DNA of 6,164 nt, taken from Nostoc sp. CHAB 5715. GTDB taxonomy: Bacteria > Cyanobacteriota > Cyanobacteriia > Cyanobacteriales > Nostocaceae. The position numbers were made by a program, and so were the translations under genes. This document shows, piece by piece, positions 1 to 5,763 of the stretch (position 1 is its first letter; each line of letters opens with the position of its first letter). The notes under the pieces are model-generated. The model saw nothing but the letters and a program-made list of their open reading frames with translations. It did not search any database and had not been told where the DNA came from. The stretch spans positions 1-6,164 of the forward strand of contig NZ_JAIVFR010000422.1 in assembly GCF_020829685.1 (NCBI RefSeq). The letters run 5' to 3'.

Positions 1-7
1 TTCGCTT

Positions 8-25
8 AACCTCGGGCGAGGTTTT
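8..25 (+). repeat. Short GC-rich hairpin followed by T residues
   Basis: AACCTC and GAGGTT form a six-pair stem around GGGC, followed by TT. It could be a weak intrinsic terminator for a gene left of the window or a subterminal palindrome of a mobile element. The T run is too short for a firm terminator call. Confidence 0.35.
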
Positions 26-75
26 AACCAATATTCATTACCCACTCGTACAGAATTCATACCTGTTTTCTGACC

Positions 76-103
76 GGAGGCGGAGCTTTCCTTGCTCCGC
101 TCC
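76..103. repeat. Strong stem-loop with one bulge
   Basis: Ten GC-rich base pairs (76-79 with 100-103, and 81-86 with 94-99) surround the loop TTTCCTT, with G80 bulged. It is enclosed by the outer inverted repeat 52-59/111-118, so the block 52-118 could fold as one nested structure in RNA or in single-stranded DNA. Confidence 0.6.
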
Positions 104-125
104 TGAGTTCTGAATTCTTCTTATA

Positions 126-383
126 AAGGTTTGTCATATTTTTAGCTCCTATGAAATTGGTAGTTGGAAACCTGCACCTGATTTATTTTTATATGCAGCT
201 AAAAACTTGGGAGTTAACGCTCAATTATGTACTGTTGTAGAAGATAGTATTTTGGGTGTACGTGCAGGTATTGCTGCTGGCATGAAAGTTTTAGGTTACA
301 GCAGTCAAAGTGAAGCTATTCAACTTGAAGAATGTGGAGCGCGTGTTTTTTACTCTATGTATCAACTGCCTGATTTACTTTGA
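126..383 (+). pseudogene. C-terminal remnant of a HAD-superfamily hydrolase (beta-phosphoglucomutase-like)
   Basis: The frame is open from 114 to the TGA at 381-383 but has no in-frame ATG until codon 286, deep inside the conserved domain. The readable protein starts around HIFSSYEIGSWKPAPDLFLY, which carries the motif III lysine (in WKPAPD). It continues with motif IV, VVEDSILGVRAGIAAGM, where E-D supplies the metal-binding acidic residues, and ends with YQLPDLL. These are the last third of a class I HAD phosphatase or phosphatase-like mutase. The motif I nucleophile (DxD) and the cap domain are missing, so this piece cannot be catalytic. The preceding 125 bp are unrelated structured sequence. 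The gene was therefore truncated by an insertion, or its 5' half lies beyond the left edge on the far side of a mobile element. The exact junction, about 114-135, is uncertain. It belongs to a different HAD class from the intact phosphatase downstream, so it is not a duplicate of it. Confidence 0.75.
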
Positions 384-440
384 TTTAGAGTCATAATTTT
401 TCAGAGATTAAATCTTAAAAATAAGAACTTAATGTCACAA

Positions 441-482
441 TGATCTCAGTTTATAAAACTGTATTTTATAAGGATGAGATCA
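441..482 (+). promoter_or_regulatory. Long nested inverted repeat covering an RBS and mini-ORF start
   Basis: TGATCTCA (441-448) pairs with TGAGATCA (475-482), and TTATAAAA (451-458) pairs with TTTTATAA (464-471). The terminal loop is CTGTA, with a small internal loop (GT against GGA). Together this gives 16 base pairs in 42 nt. An alternative inner pairing, CAGTTT/AAACTG at 447-461, competes with it. The right arm contains AAGGA (470-474) and the first base of an ATG at 482, so the folded form would hide that ribosome binding site. No T run follows, which argues against an intrinsic terminator. It may be a translational switch, a protein-binding operator or a small mobile palindrome. Confidence 0.5.
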
Positions 483-526
483 TGATGAAACAGGTCAGAA
501 AACTTAACCATTCTCAAAATGTGTAG
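482..526 (+). CDS. Possible 14-codon leader peptide
   Basis: ATGATG is preceded by AAGGA at 470-474, seven bases from the first ATG, which is the best Shine-Dalgarno-like match in the left half of the window. The frame encodes MMKQVRKLNHSQNV and stops at TAG 524-526, 11 bp before the Cof phosphatase start and in a different frame from it. No homology is recognised. Being so short, it may be chance, a leader peptide linked to the overlapping hairpin, or the stump of a decayed gene. Confidence 0.2.
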   Translation: MMKQVRKLNHSQNV

Positions 527-537
527 ATAAAAAATAT

Positions 538-1395
538 ATGAACAACACAATCTATATTTCAGATTTAGATGGCACACTGCTCACGAACAAAGCGATTCTA
601 TCAGAATTTAGTAAAAGCAAGTTGCAGGAACTATTGGAGGACGGACTGCTGTTTACAGTCGCTAGTGCACGCAGTGTGTTTTCTATGCGTATAGCTTTGC
701 ATGGCTTAAAACTGCCTCTGCCAATTGTAGAGTTCAATGGAGCTTTTATTTCTGATTTAGCTTCTGGTCGTCATGAGATTATCAATAGCATTGAGCCAGA
801 CATAATTGATGATATATACCAGCTAATTTGCAACTTTAAATGTATTCCTTTTATTTCAAGTTTTAATGGTTTAGAAGATTGCTGTTATTACAACGAGATT
901 ATCAATGAAGGAATGCAGTGGTATCTTGATGACCGATTATTTCATCAAGATAAGAGATTGCGATCGCTCTTTGAATTAACCGATTCATTCCGCGACCAAA
1001 TCGTCTGTATTACCATTATTAACCATACTGATATTCTCTCTGAATTAGAAATCGCTATCCATGAAAGATATGGTGATAGAATAGAAACCTATCATTTTGA
1101 AAATAGTTATTCTCCTGGCTGGTACTGGCTAACAATTTATAGTCATAAAGCAACTAAAGCTCAAGCAATCCTTACTCTACAAGAAACCTATGGATTGAGT
1201 AGCAAGAAGTTGATTGTATTTGGGGATCATAACAATGATATTGAAATGTTTCGCATAGCCGATTGCGCGATTGCTGTTGCCAATGCAACTGTAGAATTAA
1301 AACGCTACGCAACCCATGTAATTGATTCCAATCAAGCGGATAGTGTGGTGCGATATATCTATCAAGATTGGAGCAAAATGAAGGCTGAAGTATGA
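538..1395 (+). CDS. Cof-type HAD-superfamily IIB phosphatase
   Basis: This is a cytosolic Mg-dependent phosphohydrolase of 285 residues, the usual length for the Cof family, which acts on small phosphorylated metabolites such as sugar phosphates or FMN-like compounds. All four HAD motifs are present. Motif I is SDLDGTLL, with nucleophile Asp9 and general acid Asp11. Motif II is Ser43 in FTVASAR. Motif III is Lys207 in TKAQAI. Motif IV is GDHNND, with Asp230 and Asp234. The class IIB cap domain lies between about residues 85 and 200. No signal peptide or membrane segment is seen. ATG 538 is the only sensible start, because the same frame has a TAA at 505-507 and no other ATG after it. The Shine-Dalgarno sequence is very weak (AT-rich GATAAAAAATAT). 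A perfect HIP1 site lies inside the gene. The true substrate cannot be told from sequence; Cof proteins are promiscuous. No terminator is visible after it, and the downstream gap suggests it is not in an operon with the sulfatase genes. Confidence 0.92.
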   Translation: MNNTIYISDLDGTLLTNKAILSEFSKSKLQELLEDGLLFTVASARSVFSMRIALHGLKLPLPIVEFNGAFISDLASGRHEIINSIEPDIIDDIYQLICNFKCIPFISSFNGLEDCCYYNEIINEGMQWYLDDRLFHQDKRLRSLFELTDSFRDQIVCITIINHTDILSELEIAIHERYGDRIETYHFENSYSPGWYWLTIYSHKATKAQAILTLQETYGLSSKKLIVFGDHNNDIEMFRIADCAIAVANATVELKRYATHVIDSNQADSVVRYIYQDWSKMKAEV

Positions 1396-1471
1396 AATTA
1401 TTCCACAAATATAAAATTGTACACCCAAAGTTACTTAAAATTGAAAGAATAAACAGAGTCGGAATAGCCAG
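1396..1471. other. AT-rich intergenic spacer
   Basis: The spacer is AT-rich, with no hairpin terminator after the Cof gene and no convincing promoter. A lone TTGAAA at 1441-1446 has no well-placed -10 partner. It leads directly into the DUF433 fragment. Confidence 0.5.
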
Positions 1472-1543
1472 ATGAAAAACGATTTGCACCATTACATTGA
1501 AATCGCGGATGGAGTCCGCAGTGGTAAACCCTGTATCGCTGGT
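1472..1543 (+). pseudogene. N-terminal fragment of a DUF433 protein
   Basis: The frame starts MKNDLHHYIEIADGVRSGKP and reaches the CIAG sequence. This matches the opening of DUF433 proteins, small (about 75-residue) helix-turn-helix-like proteins often encoded next to PIN- or DUF5615-type toxins as presumed antitoxins. In the family, GKPCI.G is followed by TRI.V and a helical domain. Here the match stops at Gly24 (codon 1541-1543), and the frame then runs into a C-rich/G-rich palindromic repeat reading PPKASGRLQG. The missing two thirds are not found downstream, and no toxin partner is visible. The gene was probably broken by insertion of the repeat, with or without a deletion. A faint GGA lies upstream of the ATG. 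The open frame continues to 1666 but that part is not DUF433. Confidence 0.7.
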
Positions 1544-1576
1544 CCCCCCAAAGCATCGGGGCGACTACAGGGGGTC
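1544..1576. repeat. Palindromic repeat that ends the DUF433 fragment
   Basis: CCCCCC at 1544-1549 and GGGGG at 1570-1574 form the arms of an inverted repeat, with a partly self-complementary middle (CGGGG, CGACT). It begins exactly where the DUF433 similarity ends, which suggests it is the inserted unit or the edge of a larger insertion. The following sequence, around 1598-1616 (ATACAGAATTGGTGTTAAG), resembles sequence often met in cyanobacterial intergenic repeats; that comparison is from memory. Confidence 0.45.
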
Positions 1577-1770
1577 TTATTATGTGCATCTTTATACAGA
1601 ATTGGTGTTAAGCTTTTTCGTAGCTCAATATATATAGTGCTTGACTTATGTTTTCACAAGATGTAATTTATCAATATTAGAAAAAACATCGATAAATTGA
1701 TCGACTTTTAGTATTTTGGAGAATTCCAAATAAAAAAATAGCTCAAAAATTCTCTTCTTCTCATTTCTCT
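1577..1770. other. AT-rich non-coding stretch with two small inverted repeats
   Basis: No gene is recognisable. TCGAT/ATCGA (1689-1693/1700-1704) and TTTGGA/TCCAAA with loop GAAT (1715-1730) are short palindromes. The second is followed by an A-rich run on the plus strand, not a T run, so it is not a plus-strand terminator. A run of A upstream does not make a convincing minus-strand terminator either. Confidence 0.4.
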
Positions 1771-1887
1771 GTGCGGCAGTCGCTCATGGGGGAAACCCCC
1801 TTGGCGTTAGCCTCTCCCTTTGGGAGAAGACCGCGCTGCCTTGCCTCTGTGGTAGCCTGTGACGAGACGCTTTGCGAATGCGTCTAC
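1771..1887. repeat. Cluster of interspersed palindromic repeats (three hairpins)
   Basis: Three stem-loops follow each other: GGGGG-AAA-CCCCC at 1788-1800, TCTCCC-TTT-GGGAGA at 1813-1827, and AGACGC/GCGTCT around a 9-nt loop at 1865-1885. The flanks GCGGCAG (1773-1779) and CGCTGCC (1834-1840) are partly complementary. Sequences like GGGGGAAACCCCC next to GGGAGAAGACCGCGCTGCC are widespread in intergenic DNA of Nostoc-like and other cyanobacteria. The open frame through it (start 1771) gives a peptide containing GETPLALASPFGRRPRCLAS, a familiar spurious translation of this repeat family, and is not called as a gene. Confidence 0.75.
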
Positions 1888-2096
1888 GTTTATTTTGGTA
1901 ATTTATTTATTGGAAGTCTATTAACAAAAATAAAGATATTTATTGTAAATTAGCCTGAGTTTAGAGTTAACAGTTTCTGCATAGTATCAAAGATTGAAAG
2001 TTTTCTTAAGATTTATTGTTATAAAATACAGATTTTTCGACAATAAATAATGTAATGCGAGAAATAGATTACCGAAAAATACAACGAAAAGGGGGA
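1888..2096. other. AT-rich upstream region of the FGE-sulfatase genes
   Basis: There is no coding content. TTATAAAAT around 2020-2028 resembles a -10 element, but the nearest TTGAAA (about 1995) is spaced too far away. A GGGGG tract at 2091-2095 precedes the heptamer repeat. No operator or riboswitch was recognised. Confidence 0.4.
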
Positions 2097-2125
2097 TTGT
2101 TGATCTAAAATCTAAAATCTAAAAT
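2097..2125 (+). promoter_or_regulatory. Candidate promoter overlapping the heptamer repeat
   Basis: TTGTTG at 2097-2102 and TAAAAT at 2120-2125 are separated by 17 bp, the preferred spacing for a sigma-70-type promoter, and the -10 matches TATAAT at five of six positions. Transcription would begin near 2132, leaving a leader of about 27 nt before the FGE start. The -10 lies in the third copy of the repeat. This is a sequence match only, in a very AT-rich region where such matches occur by chance. Confidence 0.35.
2103..2123. repeat. Three tandem copies of ATCTAAA
   Basis: Perfect heptamer copies lie at 2103-2109, 2110-2116 and 2117-2123, with a partial fourth (AT). Short tandem heptamers of this kind are common in cyanobacterial intergenic DNA. 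Each unit creates a TAAAAT hexamer, so copy number changes would alter promoter spacing. Confidence 0.9.
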
Positions 2126-2158
2126 GATATAAGTTTTAAGAAAAGTTGAATCTTATTG

Positions 2159-3250
2159 ATGAACTACAGGCATTCAATTAGAAATAGCAAAAGTGAGAAT
2201 ATTAGGTATGGAAAAAAATATTGTTTTCTCACACTAATATTCATTCAAGGAATAGCGATCGCACTCTTATTCATCAATACAACCGCATTTGCAGCCACAG
2301 TCAATCCCTGTCCCCAAGGTATGGCGATGATTTCAGGAGGAACGTTCAAAATGGGGTCTGATAATTCCAGTTTTGTGGAGGAGCGATCGCCTGGAGATGT
2401 AACGGTGACTAACTTCTGTATTGATAAATATGAGGTAACAAATGCACAATTTGGGGAATTTGTCAAAGCTACAGGATATGTGACAGTTGCAGAGCGTCCC
2501 TTATCTGAAGAACAGTTTCCCGATTTACCCGATGAGCAGCGATTACCGGGTTCCCTAGTGTTTGAGATAGCAAAACCAGGTGTCAAGCAAGTTTCCTTTC
2601 TGAGTTGGTGGCATTGGACTACTGGCGCGAATTGGCAACATCCCTTTGGGCCAGACAGTGCGCTCACTAACAAATCCAACTACCCAGTTGTTCACATAGC
2701 TTACGAAGATGCCCTAGCCTACGCCAAATGGTCAGGAAAATCCCTACCCACCGAAGCTCAATGGGAATACGCCGCCCGTGGTGGCTTGGATGGTGCAACC
2801 TATGCTTGGGGCAATGAATATTCTGAACATAGAGCCAACACTTGGCAAGGAATTTTTCCCTTTTTCAACACCAAAGCCGATGGTCACTTGGGCATTGCTC
2901 CCGTCGGTTCTTTTGCACCCAATGGTTATGGACTCTATGATATGACCGGCAATGTTTGGGAATGGACTACTGATTTTTTTCAAGTCGGACACGATCGCAA
3001 ATCCCATCAAATTAATCCTGTTGCCTTAAATCAAAGCTTTGATCCCAAAAAGCCTGATGAATCAAAGTTACACGTGATCAAGGGGGGATCATATCTCTGC
3101 GCTCCCAATTACTGTAGCCGCTTCCGTCCGGCGGCACGGGAGTCAGAATCACCGGATACGGGAACGACTCATATCGGGTTTCGGCTAGTTAAAAATTTGG
3201 CTTCCAGCACACTACCTTTGATGAGCAACAATAATGGCACAACTGACTGA
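2159..3250 (+). CDS. Exported formylglycine-generating enzyme (sulfatase-modifying factor)
   Basis: This enzyme oxidises a cysteine in C-x-P-x-R of type I sulfatases to C-alpha-formylglycine, using O2 and copper in characterised members. The product is 363 residues from ATG 2159. A TTG three bases earlier could also open the frame, but the ATG is preferred. Residues 1-45 look like a Sec signal peptide: a basic region ending GKK, a hydrophobic stretch [17 protein letters not shown], and cleavage after AFA (Ala45). The FGE-sulfatase domain runs from about 50 to 346. Its landmarks are [20 protein letters not shown], a human SUMF1-like [40 protein letters not shown], and [20 protein letters not shown] followed by IGFRLV. 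Cys314 and Cys319 in that C-x4-C match the catalytic pair, which separates true FGE from generic SUMF1-domain proteins. Two further cysteines, Cys51 and Cys87, could form a disulfide after export. The 3' end overlaps the sulfatase start by 17 bp, so the two are probably cotranscribed and perhaps translationally coupled. The upstream promoter is only a candidate. Two HIP1 sites are in the gene. Confidence 0.93.
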   Translation: MNYRHSIRNSKSENIRYGKKYCFLTLIFIQGIAIALLFINTTAFAATVNPCPQGMAMISGGTFKMGSDNSSFVEERSPGDVTVTNFCIDKYEVTNAQFGEFVKATGYVTVAERPLSEEQFPDLPDEQRLPGSLVFEIAKPGVKQVSFLSWWHWTTGANWQHPFGPDSALTNKSNYPVVHIAYEDALAYAKWSGKSLPTEAQWEYAARGGLDGATYAWGNEYSEHRANTWQGIFPFFNTKADGHLGIAPVGSFAPNGYGLYDMTGNVWEWTTDFFQVGHDRKSHQINPVALNQSFDPKKPDESKLHVIKGGSYLCAPNYCSRFRPAARESESPDTGTTHIGFRLVKNLASSTLPLMSNNNGTTD

Positions 3251-5627
3251 TCCTCAAAAGAGAGATTCTTTGTATGTATCTCTCAAGTTAACTTCTGGTG
3301 CGATCGCCTTTTTGAGTGCCCTGACGCTAATATTTTCTAGTCTCTTACCTCTACCTGCTTGGGCGGACTACGGCGACAAATTGCCATTACCCCAACCATC
3401 TTTTCAAGGCAAAATTGGCATTACTTACAAAGAATCCCAACCAGACTTCCCCAAACCCATTAAGGCTCCAGAAAATGCACCAAACGTGTTGCTGGTGTTG
3501 CTTGATGATGTCGGTTTTGGACAAACCAGCACCTTTGGCGGTCTGATCGATACGCCTAATTTAGACCGTCTAGCAGAAAAGGGATTGCGTTATAACCAAT
3601 TCCACACCACAGCACTCTGCTCTCCTACCAGAGCCGCATTGCTCACGGGACGTAACCATCATTCTGTGAGTACGGGTGTAATTACGGAATTAGCCACAGG
3701 CTACCCAGGTTATACTGCGATTTTACCTAGAAGTGCGGCAACGATCACTGAAGTATTGCGAGACTATGGATATAACACGGCGGCCTTTGGCAAATGGCAC
3801 AATACCCCAGACTATGAAACCAGTGCAGCAGGCCCATTTGATCGCTGGCCGACAGGTTTAGGTTTTGAGTACTTCTATGGATTTCTGGGCGGTGATACCA
3901 ATCAATGGAGTCCAGCCTTGGTGGAAAATACCCAACATATTCAGAAACCAAGCGATCGCCCTGATTATCACCTCACCCCTGATCTAGCAGATCATGCGAT
4001 TAAGTGGATTCGTACCCAACAAGCGATCGCTCCAGATAAACCCTTCTTTACCTACTTTGCCACTGGCGCAACCCATGCCCCACACCATGCGCCCAAAGAA
4101 TGGATCGACAAGTACAAGGGTAAATTTGATCAAGGTTGGGATAAATTACGCGAAGACATCTTTGCTCGTCAGCTAGCCTTGGGTGTAATTCCCGTCGATA
4201 CTAAGCTAACTCCTCGCCCAGCGGAACTCCCGGCTTGGGATTCCCTCACTCCCACCGAGCAGAAAGTTTATGCGCGTCAGGCGGAAGTATTTGCAGGTTT
4301 CCTCAGCCATACCGATGCACAAATTGGTAGAGTCATTGACGCCATCGATCAACTGGGTGAATTGGATAACACCTTAGTCTTTTTCATCGCCGGTGATAAT
4401 GGTGCGAGTGCTGAAGGCGGCTTAACAGGTAGTGTTAATGAATTAAAAGTCTTTAATGACGTAGCAGAAAGTCCTCAAGAAGTTCTCGCGGCTTTAGATG
4501 ATTTAGGTGGGCCAAAAACCTTCAATCATTTTCATGCAGCTTGGGCTTGGGCAGTAGATAGCCCCTTCCAATGGACAAAACAAATTGCTTCTCACTTCGG
4601 CGGAACCCGCAATGGTTTAGTTGTGGCTTGGGGCGAACGCATCAAAAATCGTGGTGGACTGCGGAGCCAATTCCATCATGTAATTGATATTGCGCCTACA
4701 ATTCTGGAAGCTCTGGGGATTGAAGAACCAGAGGTAGTCAACGGTGCAAAACAACAACCCATCGAAGGTACTAGCCTTGTCTATAGCTTTGATAATCCTG
4801 CTGTACCATCCCATCACAAAACCCAGTATTTTGAGATGCTTGGCAATCGTGGCATTTACGATCAAGGTTGGGTAGCAGCCGCTCGTCATGGACGCTTACC
4901 TTGGGAGCGTGTTTCCAAAACCACCTTCGATGAAGATAATTGGGAACTATACGATATTACCAAAGACTTCAGTGAATCCACTGATTTAGCCAAGCAGAAC
5001 CCTGACAAGTTAGGGCAACTACAAAATCTATTTCTCAAGGAAGCAAAGAAATACAAAGTTCTGCCCTTGGACGATCGCTTACTTCAACGGTTTGATGTCA
5101 AAACCCGTTCCAACCTAACCACAGGACGCAATAGCTTTACTTATTACACATCTGTTGCAGGGATTCCCGAAGGCAGCGCTCCCAATATTAAGAATCGCTC
5201 CTTTAGCATCACTGCCGATGTAGATGTTACCAAAGATGGTACTGAAGGCGTTTTAGTCACCCAAGGTGGACGTTTTGCGGGTTGGAGTTTCTTCTTGAAA
5301 GAAGGTAAACCCACCTTTGCTTACAACTTCTTAAATAGCGATGGCACAATCATTCAATCTTCTCAACCAATTGCGATCGGCAAATCCCAAATCAAATTTG
5401 ACTTTACTTATGACGGTGGCGCTCCGGGATCAGGTGGTACTGGTAAGCTCTTGATTAATGAGCAGCAGGTTGCGGAAGGCCGCATTGATAAAACCGTAGG
5501 CTACCGATTTGGTTTAGATGAAACCTTTGATGTTGGCCAAGATACTGGCACACCTGCGGTAGATACTTACCAAACACCCTTTGCATTCACCGGCAACTTA
5601 CAGCAAGTCACCCTGGAATTGAAGTAA
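3234..5627 (+). CDS. Secreted type I (formylglycine-dependent) sulfatase with C-terminal beta-rich domain
   Basis: This arylsulfatase-family enzyme hydrolyses sulfate esters in the periplasm or outside the cell. It has 797 residues. The N-terminus has a signal peptide: K9-R10, a hydrophobic stretch at about 19-40, and cleavage after PAWA (Ala44). The alkaline-phosphatase-fold catalytic domain spans about 82-600. Calcium ligands are Asp91 and Asp92 in LLDDVGFG and Asp388-Asn389 in AGDNGAS. The formylglycine site is Cys129 in [12 protein letters not shown], the exact C-x-P-x-R signature plus the downstream TGR. Active-site Lys187 (GKWH), His281 (ATHAPH) and Lys449 ([13 protein letters not shown]) are all in place, so it should be active if modified. 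Residues about 650-797 form a separate glycine-rich beta domain ending [13 protein letters not shown], resembling the LamG-like tail of the long arylsulfatases, and may bind substrate. ATG 3234 overlaps the FGE gene by 17 bp and lacks a clear Shine-Dalgarno sequence, which fits translational coupling. The natural substrate (aryl, alkyl or carbohydrate sulfate) cannot be read from the sequence. Confidence 0.95.
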   Translation: MAQLTDPQKRDSLYVSLKLTSGAIAFLSALTLIFSSLLPLPAWADYGDKLPLPQPSFQGKIGITYKESQPDFPKPIKAPENAPNVLLVLLDDVGFGQTSTFGGLIDTPNLDRLAEKGLRYNQFHTTALCSPTRAALLTGRNHHSVSTGVITELATGYPGYTAILPRSAATITEVLRDYGYNTAAFGKWHNTPDYETSAAGPFDRWPTGLGFEYFYGFLGGDTNQWSPALVENTQHIQKPSDRPDYHLTPDLADHAIKWIRTQQAIAPDKPFFTYFATGATHAPHHAPKEWIDKYKGKFDQGWDKLREDIFARQLALGVIPVDTKLTPRPAELPAWDSLTPTEQKVYARQAEVFAGFLSHTDAQIGRVIDAIDQLGELDNTLVFFIAGDNGASAEGGLTGSVNELKVFNDVAESPQEVLAALDDLGGPKTFNHFHAAWAWAVDSPFQWTKQIASHFGGTRNGLVVAWGERIKNRGGLRSQFHHVIDIAPTILEALGIEEPEVVNGAKQQPIEGTSLVYSFDNPAVPSHHKTQYFEMLGNRGIYDQGWVAAARHGRLPWERVSKTTFDEDNWELYDITKDFSESTDLAKQNPDKLGQLQNLFLKEAKKYKVLPLDDRLLQRFDVKTRSNLTTGRNSFTYYTSVAGIPEGSAPNIKNRSFSITADVDVTKDGTEGVLVTQGGRFAGWSFFLKEGKPTFAYNFLNSDGTIIQSSQPIAIGKSQIKFDFTYDGGAPGSGGTGKLLINEQQVAEGRIDKTVGYRFGLDETFDVGQDTGTPAVDTYQTPFAFTGNLQQVTLELK

Positions 5628-5629
5628 TA

Positions 5630-5653
5630 GGGATTGGGGACTGGGGACTGGGG
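5630..5653 (+). repeat. G-rich heptamer repeat, plus-strand G-quadruplex candidate
   Basis: Four G tracts (GGG at 5630-5632, GGGG at 5636-5639, 5643-5646 and 5650-5653) are separated by 3-nt loops ATT, ACT and ACT, satisfying the standard quadruplex pattern. The unit GGGGACT is a short tandem heptamer. It begins two bases after the sulfatase TAA and would lie in the 3' end of the sulfatase message as RNA. Confidence 0.7.
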
Positions 5654-5664
5654 TAATTTATTCC

Positions 5665-5735
5665 TCATCCCCCTCATCCCCCTCATCCCCCTCATCCCCC
5701 TCATCCCCCTCATCCCCCTCATCCCCCTCACCCCC
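5665..5735. repeat. Nine-base minisatellite TCATCCCCC, seven perfect copies plus one degenerate
   Basis: Perfect units start at 5665, 5674, 5683, 5692, 5701, 5710 and 5719. A degenerate TCACCCCC starts at 5728. The minus strand reads GGGGGATGA repeated, giving seven or eight G5 tracts with 4-nt loops, a strong quadruplex candidate on that strand. The C tracts can also pair with the plus-strand G tracts at 5630-5653 to make a long hairpin. Open frames through it (LIP repeats forward, GDE repeats in reverse) are artefacts. No T run follows that would make it a standard terminator. It separates the sulfatase from the transporter gene. Confidence 0.95.
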
Positions 5736-5763
5736 TCCGCCCCTCTGCGTGAGATAAAAAATC

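Larger units (their letters stand above)
1..125. mobile_element. Structured sequence, probable end of a transposable element (IS200/IS605-like or MITE/PATE)
   Basis: Three inverted repeats are visible. A small hairpin, AACCTC/GAGGTT, lies at 8-13/18-23 and is followed by a short T run. A strong hairpin lies at 76-103: GGAG plus CGGAGC pairs with GCTCCG plus CTCC, with one bulged G and a 7-nt loop. AGAATTCA at 52-59 pairs with TGAATTCT at 111-118 and encloses the second hairpin. Immediately downstream an HAD phosphatase begins in mid-domain, as expected if this block is the end of an insertion. Hairpins near the ends are typical of IS200/IS605 elements and their non-autonomous derivatives, but no transposase is visible here and no boundary tetranucleotide was identified. 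Alternatives are a plain interspersed palindromic repeat or the tail of an upstream transcript. The assignment to a family is inference. Confidence 0.4.
960..4030. repeat. HIP1 octamers (GCGATCGC), six perfect copies
   Basis: Perfect GCGATCGC palindromes lie at 960-967, 2255-2262, 2383-2390, 3300-3307, 3952-3959 and 4023-4030, all inside coding sequence. Near copies with one mismatch occur elsewhere, for example CGATCGC near 2993 and 5073. Such overrepresentation is a hallmark of many cyanobacterial genomes and is the main taxonomic clue here. The interval given spans the first to the last copy. Confidence 0.95.

Noticed and set aside
1..60. Partial minus-strand frame starting at about 62 (MNSVRVGNEYWLKPRPRLSE)
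   Set aside because: It covers only about 20 codons before the window edge, across a hairpin, with no recognised family; it cannot be judged without the sequence to the left.
1788..1827. Intrinsic terminators made of the GGGGG-AAA-CCCCC and TCTCCC-TTT-GGGAGA hairpins
   Set aside because: Neither is followed by a proper T run, and they sit far from any gene end; they fit the dispersed repeat family better.
1771..1953. Open frame of 60 codons on the plus strand
   Set aside because: It is a translation of the palindromic repeat cluster, followed by AT-rich sequence. It has no RBS and no protein family.
2156..2158. TTG as the start of the FGE gene
   Set aside because: An ATG follows immediately, adding nothing to the protein; the ATG is the more likely start.
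2245..2679. Minus-strand open frame of 144 codons inside the FGE gene
   Set aside because: It is a shadow of a well-supported gene with catalytic motifs on the plus strand; it has no recognisable domain.
5665..5735. CRISPR-like array
   Set aside because: The units are 9 bp and directly adjacent with no spacers, so this is a minisatellite.
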